Positions 34,184-46,400 of a stretch of DNA of 64,000 nucleotides are shown here, piece after piece (position 1 is the stretch's first letter; every line of letters starts with the position of its first letter). A model generated the notes under the pieces. It was not told the DNA's origin and did no database searches. It saw only the letters and a program-made list of their open reading frames with translations. Source of the stretch: Usnea hakonensis (lineage: Eukaryota > Ascomycota > Lecanoromycetes > Lecanorales > Parmeliaceae). Where the stretch lies: assembly GCA_013423325.1 (NCBI GenBank), contig BLJB01000064.1, positions 248,001 through 312,000 on the forward strand, written 5' to 3'. Both the position numbers and the translations under genes were made by a program.

Positions 34184-36238
34184 TCAGCCATAACGCGGAC
34201 CGTCGTCCACGCCAGGGGTGGGTCGTCTGAAGGGATGAGCTTCCGTGTTCCTATGCAGAGAGGATCAGCGTCATTCATTCATTCCTCCTCACGTCGGGAG
34301 TGGGGAGCAGCAGGGTCATGTCACTTACAGCACATACTCATCCAGACTAACAACACTCGGCTCGCTGAAAATGAGATAAAAGTATTTCAACGTTTCCGCC
34401 GTCCAGAAGCTCTCCATCTTATTCTGCTTCGCCGACTGATCAACCCTTACGTCCGAGATCATTGCATTTCCAAACTCCGTCCGCGTGTTCCTCTCAATGT
34501 TCGAGAACATGCGCCATGCTGACTCGGGAAGGTCAGCATCACCCGTGAGGCGATAGAGGACGAAGACGGACTCGATGGCTTCGGGCCGAAGCAGGTATCG
34601 TGAGTCCCAGATTTCCGTGAAGCCCCTAGGGGTCTTATGGTCGCTGATTGTGTAATTCAGAAGCTGCGCATCGGTCATAGCCTTTGTACTCGCCTCTCCT
34701 TTGCCCTTGACTCTTTCCAGAACCGCTGCCTCCCACAGCTTCTCATCCCACTGGCAATCAGAGTTCATCTTGCATGGCAACATGAAGAATTGCTCGGGCA
34801 TAATCCCTGAAGGCATGTTGTCGTATGTCCATATACAGCCATCGACGAGTTTCCTTGCTGTGTTCATCTGTTCCTCCTTATCAAAGAGCTTCGCGCCAAT
34901 TGCTACCATACCACCAGTATAGCATCCCAAATGCTGACCTTGTGGGCTGAGTCTGATTCCAGCGTTGCTGTCCACTACTACGGCTCCCGACATCAGAATG
35001 TCCTTGTTATCCGGTACCATGGGTTGGAAAAATATATTATTGAGAGCTGTGGTGATGGCGGAATCGTACATTTTCTTGACCTGGTCCTCGTCGTCTCGGC
35101 CACCAATCAGCATATGCTGCTTTGGTAGGTATTCGTACCACGAGTCCGCCATGCTACCAAGTGTATAACTGTTGTCCTCAAAACTAGTGGCCTTGGCGTT
35201 CATATAGGTTGGCCATAGACCTGGTAGAGAGGTGTAGCTTTGGGACTTCTCGAATTCGTCTATGATCCTCTTCACCGCATCGTAATACTTCAAATTACCC
35301 GTCAGCTGGGAAAGCCGTGTGAATTCCAGGGTGAGAGAGCCAATCTCAGCAATGAGCGTCGCTGTGCTCGCTTCCTGTTGGGCTCCCTCAAGGGCCTCTT
35401 TCCAACCCCATCGTGTGACTGGCATGCGATTTGGCGTATCAAAGGCGCAATACAGCAAATCTCCCACCTCCGTCGCCTTTTGCAGAAGAACAGGATACGT
35501 GCCACCGGTCATATCATAAGCACCAAGAAAGCCTCCCAGATACCTGATCGTTATCTCAAAAATGTTAAGAATACTCTCATTCGTGGAGTTGAAATCGATG
35601 TCCTTGGCAGCATCGACAGCTTCGTCAAATTCCTTCTTCATGCCCATGATCCAGAGCGTATCCAATGTGTCCACTAATGTAGCAGCCCATCCTCCAAAAG
35701 CCTGCACGCTCCCACCGTCCAACGGGGATAGCTCATCTTTCATCCATGCATGTGCCTTGTATCCTGCCCATGTGTGCTCGAAACTTGACTTGATATCCCC
35801 AAGTCTCCGCAGCCGTAAAGCTTTCGCCTCATCTGTCTCAGTGTCGAAGTTATGCTGGAGCTGTGAAAGCTTGTAGGGTAATCCTTTGGAGAAGTATTTG
35901 TAGTCTTTGACGGGATTGTGCTCAAAGAATTTTCGTGTGCCGAATGTATGTTGACCTTGTGTGAATCTTGGAGGGGGCCCGACGACTTCTGGAGAGTCCA
36001 AGGTTGGGGAGTGTTTGGGGGAAGGTGTTGCGTCTGTTGATTCGTTCAAAGGCAGGTCAACGTAGCCATAGCCAGCGGAGCTATGCGTTGAGGATTTTCC
36101 TTTCGTTTTATAGCCCGACCTTGCCTTGGCCTTGGTCGCATTAAGGACGACATCCTGTAAAGAGTAGACGTACCAGATGCCGAGGACCAGGATCGAGGCT
36201 AGGACAAGTGAGGTGATCCTTCTACGTGGCATAAACAT
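34184..36238 (-). CDS. Class I alpha-1,2-mannosidase (GH47)
   Basis: Glycoside hydrolase family 47 enzyme that trims mannose from N-glycans in the ER/Golgi. Type II membrane topology: Met-Phe-Met-Pro-Arg-Arg-Arg start at 36238, membrane anchor about residues 8-26 (LVLASILVLGIWYVY), a stem, then a catalytic domain from about residue 120. Family hallmarks include AWGGYK-like TWAGYKAHAWMKDEL, TLWIMGM, LGSMADSWYEYLPKQ, HLGCYTGGM, ILRPEAIES-like LLRPEAIES and the C-terminal LKYFYLIFSEPSVVSLDEYV. The open frame stops after VL, but GTAAGT there starts a 78-bp intron (34251-34328). The last exon, 34184-34250, adds NTEAHPFRRP, the conserved end that supplies the calcium-binding Thr. Total 658 residues. 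An in-frame ATG at 36292 is less likely to be the start. Confidence 0.92.
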
Positions 36239-36902
36239 GGCAGTGAATCGATTAGGTCGCTGCTGGACAGGGTGAAGATCGAGAAGCAACACGCTCCATA
36301 GCTCGATGTCATGGGAATGGCATCATTGATAGCTATTTTAACTGAAACGTAAGGTATTTAGAGCCTCGTTTGGCTGCTTGGTGTTCATTCAGCCCACAGC
36401 CTGCAGAACGCCAAGGTAGCCAAGGACCCTTTTCCCCCACTCGGCTTGGACTCGGCCAAGGGGGCTTGTTACAACAACATAGAGTGAGGCTCAATAATCT
36501 GTACGAGTACGAGTACCTGAATACTTTGGAATCCATAGCTCGTGGAAGCATGGAGATGTATTACTTACGACCATGATGTTACACATTTCAACGAGTACCC
36601 GGGAGGATCCATCTCTGATTGCGCAGTAAGCAAACGGCCACGCACAAGATTGCATGTTCTAGCCAGATCAGAATCCCCTTCTCTAATATAGGTATATTTA
36701 CTGTACAGTAGACGCTATGCTGCGGAGCGCTCCGACATTTTCCTTCTCCCGCCGGCTTGCTATTAGAAACACTATCCGAGGGATCGCTATGCACCCGAAA
36801 GGAATGGTACATTGTAACGCCAGCGCAGTGCGTGGGAACAAACAACTTTTCTTGCCAAAACTACACGGGCCAGATAAAAAGCCTCCACACGTAGAGCATT
36901 GA
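36239..36902. other. Intergenic, no gene seen
   Basis: Promoter of the mannosidase gene and 3' flank of the next minus-strand gene. A short inverted repeat is present in 36600-36740, but nothing supportable was recognised. Confidence 0.5.
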
Positions 36903-38588
36903 TCAACGACGCGAAAGATTCCGCTTCGTCTGGGTAATTAGAGGCCCCAAGTACCCCGCCGGGACGCTGATAATGTCTTCGCCTGTCATTGTACGCGACA
37001 GCTGATTTAGGAAATAATTCTGTGGTGACATCTCAACGAATTCGCATTTCGTATCTACCTTCCCGTGCGGTTTCGTTGGCACAGTGCAACTCATATCCCA
37101 GGTCAGTATCCGCAATTGAGAAATACATGCCGTGTTGACACCGGCTGCGTTGACCGTGATGTTGACCGGTTGGCCGAAGTTGCCCTCCGCATTGCATGCC
37201 AGTGCCCCTTCGAAGAGTAGCTCGCCTGTAGTGAGGTTGTTGAAAAGATCAGTGAGCTGATGACCGTAATTTCGATTCGGGTGACTGAAGTCATCCAGAG
37301 TGAACGCCGACTCGTAGTTGCCGCTATACCACCAAGCATCACAGACGTTCTGCTCATTGTATCCTTGGCAGTCAATATCATAATTTATCTTCGTACCATT
37401 AGTGGCCAATGCTTGCGGATTTGTTCCCCGCCCAATGACCCCGTATACATTATTACCGTTGAGAGCCTGGGAAATGATGTAGGTATTGAACGCGAAGTAT
37501 AGATAATTAACTTGATCTGGTAAGGAAGGTGGCAAGGCGGTAAAGTTGCCTTGAGAAGCGAAAGCAAGGAATTCGGTTACGTTGGCCATGACCGAGGTTA
37601 AAGTCTGATTGAGGTTACTCTGTACTGGCACGAGGACTGCCTGCGCGAAGTTGGCGCTAAGATCAGCCAATTGGACAACTTGTGAGGAGGCATCGTCGAT
37701 AGGAAAGATAAATCGTCCGATGTTGGGTATGGTGTTCAAGGCATTGGATACGACCTGAGCGACAGCCTGCCAAGTGTAGCTGAAAGCACTGTAGGCTGCA
37801 TAAATCCCCAATGGGCCTGGAATGAGCGCAAAGACGCTCTGGAATGCCACCAGCACTTCCTGGATGATCACCCCCGTATTGGAAGGAATATCGATTATTT
37901 GTATAATAGCTCCAATATTGTCGACAGCGATGCCTCCAGAGCTCCCAACTGCTGTGTACCAAGAAAAGAAGAATTGGTTGATTGCTAAAGAAAAGGAGTT
38001 TAGTCATGCCGACAGAATTGTCTTGATTCAATGCGTACCGTAGATGTTATAAGCAACGTAGAAAACCTCTGGCTTTGTAATGAGGTTTGGATCTTGTGGG
38101 GGAACGCAAGCGTTGGGCGCGATTTGAGAGCAGTCAATCCCCCAAAAGCCATTCTGCCGTAAGAAACATGTCGAAAAGCCTTCGTTTTCGTAGCATTTGT
38201 TTTCGTTCACCCAATTTATGACCCATTGCGAGAGCTTCAGCTCGTCCCAACACTTGTTCGCTCGGCCAGTCGAGAGATTCGTACAAACAACTTCATCATT
38301 GTAAACGTTGCCGGGTTGGGTGATGAATCCTGGTGAGCTCGCGGTGGTTCCATTACCCGTGCCGCCAGTAAGGCCTTCAGTCGAGGTGGTATTCTGTGTC
38401 TGCGGCGTCTGGCTCATTACACCAGCCGCATTGCCCGCGGAATTGCCAGCAGCGTCGCCTGCCTGTCGCTCAATAAGATCGCCATTCTCATTGCCCAGAT
38501 CTCCGAAGAGTGTTCCAGCGACGACGATGGTGTAGAAACTAAGTGCTACGAAAATATGGCAGAAAGTCTGAGAGATACGCATGATCAA
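36903..38588 (-). CDS. Secreted glycoprotein of unknown function
   Basis: Two exons, 38039-38588 and 36903-37984, separated by a 54-bp intron (GTACGC...TTTAG); joining gives YNIYAINQFFFSWYTAVG and a 543-residue protein. N-terminal signal sequence (ISQTFCHIFVALSFYTIVVAG) with Met at 38588 or 38582. A low-complexity Ala/Gly/Thr segment covers residues about 38-95. The remaining part is a compact domain with many cysteines (CWDEL, NKCYENEGFSTCFLRQNGFWGIDCSQIAPNAC split across positions, later CDAWWYSG, CNAEG, CISQ, CTVP) and more than ten N-x-S/T sites. Two hydrophobic helical stretches (FALIPGPLGIYAAYSAFSY region) could be amphipathic. Ends in a basic tail RNLSRR. It looks like a family of fungal secreted proteins, but I do not recognise a function. 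Confidence 0.8.
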
Positions 38589-39500
38589 GTAAGGGTGCGG
38601 ACAAACGCAGGAGCCTTTCTCTATCCGAATAACAATAAAGACATAAAATCCAAATATGCATGTCTAGGCCTACAGTTGGAGAAGATGAGCACGACAAGAG
38701 AGGAACTCGGGTACGTGAAGGGATACAAAAGGGTGACAGGAACGGGCCCAGGCGCAGTTTTCGGTAAGTGCATCGGGACAGCCACATGATGTAGGAGCAG
38801 TGAAGGAAGCGAAGAATAAAATAGCTTCACGACCAGTCATCACTCATCATGTGGGAAGCTACTCCATGCAGGGCTCACTTTCCGCTTACCACAAGGTTTG
38901 TTTGTTGCGCAATTTCGAGATCTGGAGCATGTTTCGTTGCGCTTATATGATCTGAAAGGAAGATATCGGCCGTTCCGTCCCCACGAGGATCATGAATCAT
39001 CAGCCTGGCCACTATCCGTCCAGGAAACATCTGGCGCGCCACTCTGGAAGAGTCTTTGTCGCTTCAGAGTATCGGAGTGGCTGCGTTAGAAATTAGTACG
39101 GAGACGGATGAGACACCAGCATGTCCAATTCTTAGACAGAAAAGTGGCACAGTGAAACTGAGGAGGAAGCGAAAGACGTGCATATATTTACTCATCGAGT
39201 CGTCCATGCTATTGTTCGTAGTAGCAGTACGTAGTACTAGTAGTGGTAGTGGTAGTGGTAGTGGTAGTGGTAGTAGTATGGCATGTTGTCATCTGAAAGA
39301 AAGCAGCGGCCACGGATCCCTTTCATTTTGACCGCGTGGGGGTGATTATGTAATGCGGGGAGGATCCCCAGGTGGGGATCAAACAATTTGAAACAGGGAA
39401 ATCAACCATCTGGTACTCGTACCTTACCTACTTTAAGTAAGTACTGTATACTTTAAGCTATCAGGGATCTGGTTTCCCTGAGTGCGTGGCGCGATGAGTG
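38589..39500. other. Intergenic flank of the transposon block
   Basis: Promoter of the secreted-protein gene followed by unique sequence up to the hAT insertion. Contains a GTAGTG microsatellite (about 39237-39277). Base composition changes abruptly at the transposon boundary. Confidence 0.6.
39237..39277. repeat. GTAGTG-type microsatellite
   Basis: Tandem GTAGTG/GGTAGT units, about six copies, flanked by degenerate TAG repeats. A short plus-strand frame across it codes for a Ser-Gly repeat and is not a gene. Confidence 0.85.
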
Positions 39501-39524
39501 CCTAAATCCTCTGTAGTGACGATT

Positions 39525-39630
39525 ACCATAATCGATTACTACTCGGTATAATCGTAATCGATTACGATTATAAGGGGGGTAATCATAATCGATTAATAAT
39601 CGATTATAGTAATCGATTATTAATTGATTA
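39525..39630. repeat. Left subterminal TAATCGATTA palindrome array of the hAT element
   Basis: At least five copies of TAATCGATTA, some overlapping through shared TAAT, plus variants such as TAATTGATTA. A matching array lies at 49190-49312 near the right end. Confidence 0.85.
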
Positions 39631-40779
39631 TTTTCTATTTTTAGTATACTTTTCCAATTTTTCGCTTTTAATAGTATATATTCTATAATTAGAAAATATC
39701 TAATAAAAATAACGCTAGTAAATAGTATATAATTACTAGTTATATACTAAAAAGTCGACTATTTACTATATATTATATAGTTTCTATTAGAAAGAGTAGT
39801 TTCTAAATATAGATTTTTTTAAATTAAGCTTTATATCGAGTCTATTAGTAGTAATAATAGTCTAGAACTTTATTTCTAGCTATATATATTAAAAATATAT
39901 AGTTTATTAAAAATTCTATTTTTAGTAGTTAGTGATATTATATAGATTTGTAGAGTATATAGATATTATCTCGTCCCCACGATTTCTTCTTTCCTATACC
40001 ATTTTTAGTCAAATTTCGAAGTCGTTATTTTGACTCCAGGTTTTAGCTATATATATAGCTAAAACTTGGGGTTAATATATATACTATTTTGACTTATATT
40101 ATAGCCTCCTCGAAGTATAGTATCGATTTTTAACTCCCGTCTCTCGCAAATTCACTATATCTTATTCGAGAGAAATACTACTCCCAAGACCTCCTTTCAT
40201 ATAAAGAAGAGAAACCCCGTCTAGTATATATATATATATATAATATATCTATTCGAAATATACTAATTTTTAATAGAAACGAATCAAATGTCTCGTACCG
40301 AATTATCGATATTCGAAAGACGAAAAATGCTCCCAAACGTCTTAGAGTAATTATTATACTTATTACTATAAAAGTTACCCTACTATTCTAATTAAAAAAG
40401 AGGTATCTAAAGACTAATTACTAGTCGGTACGTCTATTACCCTTATTTATTATTTATTTTTTTACTAATATAAAAAAATAGTACCTTCCTCTTCTTAAAC
40501 CTCTTTTAAGAAATTTACCTAAAGTAATCGACTAAAAAAACGACCCTCCGAGAATATATTAAACCTAGATTTTATTGAAACTAGGTTTAAAGAAAAGGTA
40601 TTATACTTCTTTTTAAAGAATAATATTATATTTAAGGCCCTATAATCTAAATCGTTTCGAAATCTTATAGATTATTATTACCCGTAAGTTCTTTATATTA
40701 ATATTATATATATATATATCTAATATTTTTATAGAAATTCTCCGGAGATCTATTATCGAATAATACGAAACGAAATGAC

Positions 40780-42720
40780 TACTCTATTCCATCGAAATTT
40801 CGATATATTTAAATCCGAACTCTATAAGTTAAATACGAAATTCGGTACTAAATTCTTATTTACTTTCGACGTATAGACGGCTAGTAATTAAGATGAATAT
40901 ATAGCCGTTACTATTCACTATATTGATAAAGACTAGAAATTAATTTCTAGGCTAATCGGAATAGAGAGTATCGACGATACGAAAAATGCCCAATATCTAC
41001 TCGATATATTTAATTATACTCTTCGATCTTTCGAGCTCTATAATAAGGTCTAGACGTATATGATTTTCTATATATATTTTTTTTTCTAATTTTTTCTATA
41101 ACTCGATTTTTTTAAAAAAAGAAAAAAACTAATTTTAAATATTATTAGATTTACGACTAATAAGGCCTCTCCGAATATATCTCTCGGAAAAATCTTTAAA
41201 GACTAATACTATAAAGAGTATTTCGAAGAGATATATAACGTTTTATATATGGCCTATATATTTAATAACGTAGTTAGAGACGTCCTTAATTGGTTACTTC
41301 CAAAAAATCGGGACGACTAAGAGATTCGAAATATAATCAATATAAATTAAGTCGAATTGGATCGAGAAGAGGAGAGAGAGACCTATCGTAAGTCTACTAT
41401 AATTTTTTTTCTATTTCTTTTCTAATTTTTTTAGATTTATACCTATTTCGAAAAATCCGAAAACTCGCCACTATATTCAAATATTAATACGCAAATCGAA
41501 GTCTTCTCCAGAGTTAAATCGAGGCTTATAAAATCGAAAAACCCTATTGGATAAATATTGGTAGGTTTTTTCTTAATATATTCTGATTTTTATTACTAAA
41601 TTCGATAGATTCCGATATTCGTTAGAATTCGACTTACGAATTATTAAAGAATTTTCTCGAGCTTTACCTAGTAATAAAATTGGCTATTAATATATCGAAA
41701 ACTATTCTACCTAAAGAGGAATATTAATTTTTAGACGAGGAAATTTAATATATTCAAGAGATTTTCGAAATCTTTCGAATTTTTACTAAACCGTCTCTAG
41801 TTCTCTAGGGGTCTAGTTACCCTACGATCGAATATATCTATCTATATATAGTATCTATTCGATATAAATTAAATAGAAAGTACTACGATCTAAATCTAGT
41901 AAGTTTTTAGAAAAATCGAAAAAACTAATAGTCTTTAGAGTAGTATACTTCGAAATACTTATAAACGAGGCCTCGATAAACTCGATAAATAGTTTCTAAA
42001 ATTCGACTCTCAAAATTGGAAGCCTATATATTAGAATATATTCTTCAGAGTTATTCTCGATCTAAGGTTTAAAAATAAGACTCTCGAGTCTTAGGGCCTT
42101 ACTTTTATAGATTTACTCGTCGTTCTTTAGGCTTTTAGGGATACATATAATAGATAAGTTATACTATATTTTATATATTTTAATTACTTTTCTAATATCT
42201 CTACTAATTTTATTAAAAAGTCGACAATATCGATACGAGTATTCGGAAACCTATAATACTTAGTCTACCGAAATGGATAATCCGACTTAAAATACGAATT
42301 CCGATAGTCTATATATTATATCCGATAACGAGGACGATCGATTTATTTTCTCAGATCGAAATAGACCGATTTAGCCTATCTAAGTTAAGGAAATCGATAA
42401 ATATTTCGACGAAACACGAGTAGATAGAGAGGTAAGTTTTATCTTATATTATTATATTATATTAACTCTAAATATAGATAAAACCTCTGGAATATTAGAA
42501 GCTTCGTTATAAAGATTTTTCGGTTTTATCTCGATTAGCTCGGGTTTTTCTCGCTATTCCGGCTAGTTCGGCTCCTTCCGAATCGATCTTTTTAACGGGA
42601 GGTAATATTATTATAAAAAAACGTAATAGATTATTACCTAAAATATTTAGGTGGATTATATTATTAAAAAGTTGGGGAGTTATCGACGAAATCGAGGATT
42701 TAGTTGACGATAATGAGTAA
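40780..42720 (+). pseudogene. hAT transposase remnant
   Basis: Plus-strand reading with interspersed stops shows the full order of hAT motifs. The RNase H-like start near 40795-40930 has FTFDV followed by stop (TAG where Trp is expected) and TASN, with the first catalytic Asp kept, then EYIAVTIHYIDKD. Around 41690-41860 is KEEY...FLDEEI...IFTKPSLVL...GSSYPTIEY. ILDLRFKNKTLES is near 42053-42090 (family DPRFK, Pro changed to Leu as by C-to-T). The dimerisation domain, 42496-42720, has LARVFLAIPASSAPSES and KKRNRLLPK, ending at TAA 42718-42720. Stops and Pro-to-Leu changes follow C-to-T/G-to-A. The N-terminal BED-finger region, probably upstream of 40780, is too decayed to delimit. Confidence 0.85.
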
Positions 42721-43195
42721 ATCTACTCGAAAACTTGATATATATTTAATATATATATCCGTATATAGTACTATATAGTATAATTCCACTCTTTTATTAT
42801 TCGGATCTATTATTTTTTTTCTAATTTTTACGAAATCTAGTAAATCTTATTATTAATAAAGAGTTCTTTTTAAAAGAAAATATATTAAAATAGTCTATAT
42901 ATATTCGAATATATATATATATATATATATATTATTACTATTACTATTATATATAAATATTATATAGTCTATATATAAGACTATTAGTATTAAAAAAAAG
43001 AAAAAAGAAAAATAGTTTCTAGAAAAATTCTTCTTCTAAGAAAGGTAGCTTAAATTAAGATAGAAATATACTTATTTTTACTAGGTAAATACGCCTATAT
43101 ATAGGTAATCTACTATCTGGAAAAAAGCCTCTTCTCGATATAGAAAAATAAGCTTAAAAGGAAGGAAGCAAGTAGTTATTATAATTATCAAGTCG

Positions 43196-43440
43196 TGTCA
43201 AGGTTCAGGCAAGGATTCACGGGCGCAAGGATTTGGTATTAATGATTTATCTCTAACTATAAGTAGAGGCTAATTATATAAGACGAATACGAAGAGGAAA
43301 GAAAGAGAAAGAGAGTTCGCTTAAAAGATTTACCCTTTAAATACCTATACCCTATACGCTAATAATTAATATATATATTTAGAATAAATAAATATAGATT
43401 TAAATATTATATATTATATATATATTAAGAAATCGTAATA
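43196..43440 (-). repeat. Left LTR (3' LTR) of the gypsy element
   Basis: 245 bp. The outer (left) end keeps C/G-rich sequence (TGTCAAGGTTCAGGCAAGG), while its inner end has decayed to AAGAAATCGTAATA where the other LTR has AAGAAACCGTGACA. Confidence 0.9.
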
Positions 43441-43452
43441 GTACCCCCCCCC
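43441..43452 (-). other. Polypurine tract of the gypsy element
   Basis: GTACCCCCCCCC on the plus strand, hence a G-run on the minus strand immediately upstream of the 3' LTR, as required for plus-strand priming. It survives although the surrounding sequence is AT-rich, since a G-run offers few CpA targets. Confidence 0.7.
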
Positions 43453-45719
43453 TAAGATCGGATTCCGGATAATTTAGATTTAGTACTTTCTAAGCGGGTA
43501 GGTATAAATAAATTATCTTCTAAATTAGAATTAAACTCTATATTAAAATTATTAAGATTTTTTTTATATATAATCTAAATAGTATAGCTAGCGCGTTCTA
43601 GATATTATTTAAAATAGTTATCTAGGGCCTTAGAGGCTATATAAATATATTTAAAAGATTTCTAAATATAGTAATAAATATCTTTCTATTTAACTCTAAA
43701 TTTTAGAGTACCGCGCTCTATTTTACTATCCTTAATTAACTTAATAATCTAGATATCTCGATTTTAGGTATCGAGGGAAGGAAACGGGACTAGGGGGGCT
43801 TAGCTAAAAACTAGATTAAAGGTTATAGATTATAAAAGGTTAATATAAAAGATATTATAATAGAACTAATTTAGAGGGAGCTCTAGTTAATAGATATAAA
43901 TTCTAATACTCTTAATAATAGGGAAGGGCTTTTCGAATTTCTTTAAAAACTTCTTAAAGGTATACTAGAGCTATAGATTTCTAGCGTCTAGTTATACTAA
44001 GTTATAGACTTAATATTTAGGTACGGGTTATTAGTTTCGGTTAGTAAATTCTTTTTAGGAGGCCTAGATAAATATTATTTAGATACTTATAATTTTATTA
44101 ATATAGTCTATTTATAAAGCGAAGCTATTAATATATAGCTAGTTTTTAAATTATTAATAATTTATAATATAATCTTTCTAATAGGAGCTAGGTTTAAAAC
44201 CTATATAAGGATACTAGCCTAAATTTATAAAGAATAGAATAAACTAGATAGCTTTTAAAAAGTAATTATTAGTAGTAAATTTAGCTAAAGGGAGTTATTT
44301 TATTTAGTTATTTTAGAGAAAATTTATAAAGACCTTTAGATACTATTCTAGTACTATATTAGCTCGCTCGATTTAGCTATCTATTTCTAAATAAAAAGCG
44401 ATAGAGAGGCTAGCCTTAATTTTATAATAGATATATAATTTATATTAAAAATAGCTTTTAAATTACGTACCCCGATTAATAATAAAATTATAAGGGAGCC
44501 TATAGTTTTTCTAAATATAAAGATAGAAAGTATAAACTATATCTTTAACTATAATTCTATTTATAGAGATATATTTTATTATTTTTATTAACCGGTCTAT
44601 AATTATAAAGATATTAATATACTTCTAGCTATAATAGTTAATATTTAGAAATAACCCGATAATAAAATCTATTAAGATATAAATCTATTATTTTTATAAT
44701 ATAGATAGAGATCTTAAAAGTCCTAGATACTTCTTATAAAAGACTTTAATATGGGTATAATTATAGTAGTTAGCGACGAATTATTTTATAAAGTTAGAAA
44801 TTCCCGGCTAATAATATAAATAGATTAAAACCTTATAAATTTTAATATAATCTAGATAACCCGCTATAGATATATTATAAGCGAGTTTAATAAGGCGTAA
44901 ATATAATTTATTATTATTAGAGATAAAGAGCCTATCTCTAAAATAGACCCTATTATTATATAGTTTATATTTTAATAGAGGGAAATCTTTTAGCTTCTAA
45001 ATATTTATCTATAAGATATTAATTATAATCTAGGCTTACTCGCTACCTATATAGATTAACTAAATAGTATCTTCTAAATCTAATTTAGGTTCTAGATTAG
45101 ATTAAGGCTTATCTAGCTTTAAATTAGAAGTAGAGGTAGCGGATCTCGAAGCTTCTCTATCTAAAATAGGGGCTAATAGTATTATTTAGATTAAGGGAAT
45201 ATCTCTTCTTTAGGCTCGAATTTAGATATCGAGATTTCTAGGCTTAAAGATTATCTACTATTAGAGACTAAGATCCTTTTAGGGCTTAATCTAATAGATT
45301 AAAATATCTATATATCTATTTAAAATATTTAAATAATAAATAATTTTAAAATTAAATCTAGAAAGAAACTCGGACTAATAGGCTTAATAATAACTAAAGA
45401 GCTTAATAGATATAAAGTATTTTAGATTTTTATAGTTAAAAACTATAAATATAGACTTTTATATATCTTTAAATTTAGATTACTAGAGTTCGAAGATATA
45501 AATAATTACTAAGAGCTTCTTATTATAAATCTTATAGTTATACTCTATAAAGGATATTTTAGTTAAAAAGTAAACTATAGACCTAAAGGCCCCTTAAGGG
45601 TTATATTAGAATATTACCCTTACTACTACTTTATTAAAAGTATCGATTTTAATAATAATCTACTTTTCTAGATTAAAGTATTATAGGATTAGAGTTATAA
45701 TAAAGGCGAGTTTTAAGAT

Positions 45720-46400
45720 ATTAAAGGCTTTTTAGTAATTAGAATCCTATTAGAACTTAACCTTCTTTTTAATAAATTTAGTAAATAATTTAGCGAGTAG
45801 TAAGAATCCCCTAATAAATTATTAGTAGAAGTTCGCGAAGCCTAAAAAGGCTTAAATATTCTTAATATAGATTAAAGTTAGCTATTTAGTAACTACTAAA
45901 AGCTTATCTAGATCTATTTAAATACTATAGATAATAATTATTAGACCTAAATAATATATCTCGTTTATACTAAAAATATATTTATTAATATTAATTTAGA
46001 GGCCTACCTCGCGGAGCCTAGTAAATACGAGTTTTATATACTAGATATACTTAGTTTTAGAATTATTATAGATTAGAATATTATTAATATACGCGGTATA
46101 GAAATCGTCTAGGTACTCGTATAAGAGGTTATTTATATATTTCTAGAATATAGATAGGGCCCTATAAAGCCCGAAGTTTATAATAAGAGACTTATAGAGT
46201 CTATAATAAATATAGAAAATAATTTTCTACTCCTCTTTAATAGTTATTCTAATTTTATTAAATATAGTAATAATATTTAGTTTAGTAAAGTATTTAGTAT
46301 AGTAAATTCTAGCTAAAGTCTTTTAAATTAAAGAAATTAGATACTAATTCTTAATTATAATAGTATTAAGTACCTAATAATTAATATATAGATATAGCTT
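45720..46400 (-). pseudogene. gypsy reverse transcriptase remnant
   Basis: On the minus strand, with stops, one reads YRLYKSLIINFGLYRALSIF, then EYLDDFYTAYINNILIY, where INN stands for the catalytic DD after G-to-A changes. Next come INKYIFSINEIYYLGLII and AFLGFANFY, the classical Ty3/gypsy RT and RT-RNase H junction order. Gag would lie to the right and integrase to the left, but those parts are too mutated to delimit. Confidence 0.85.
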
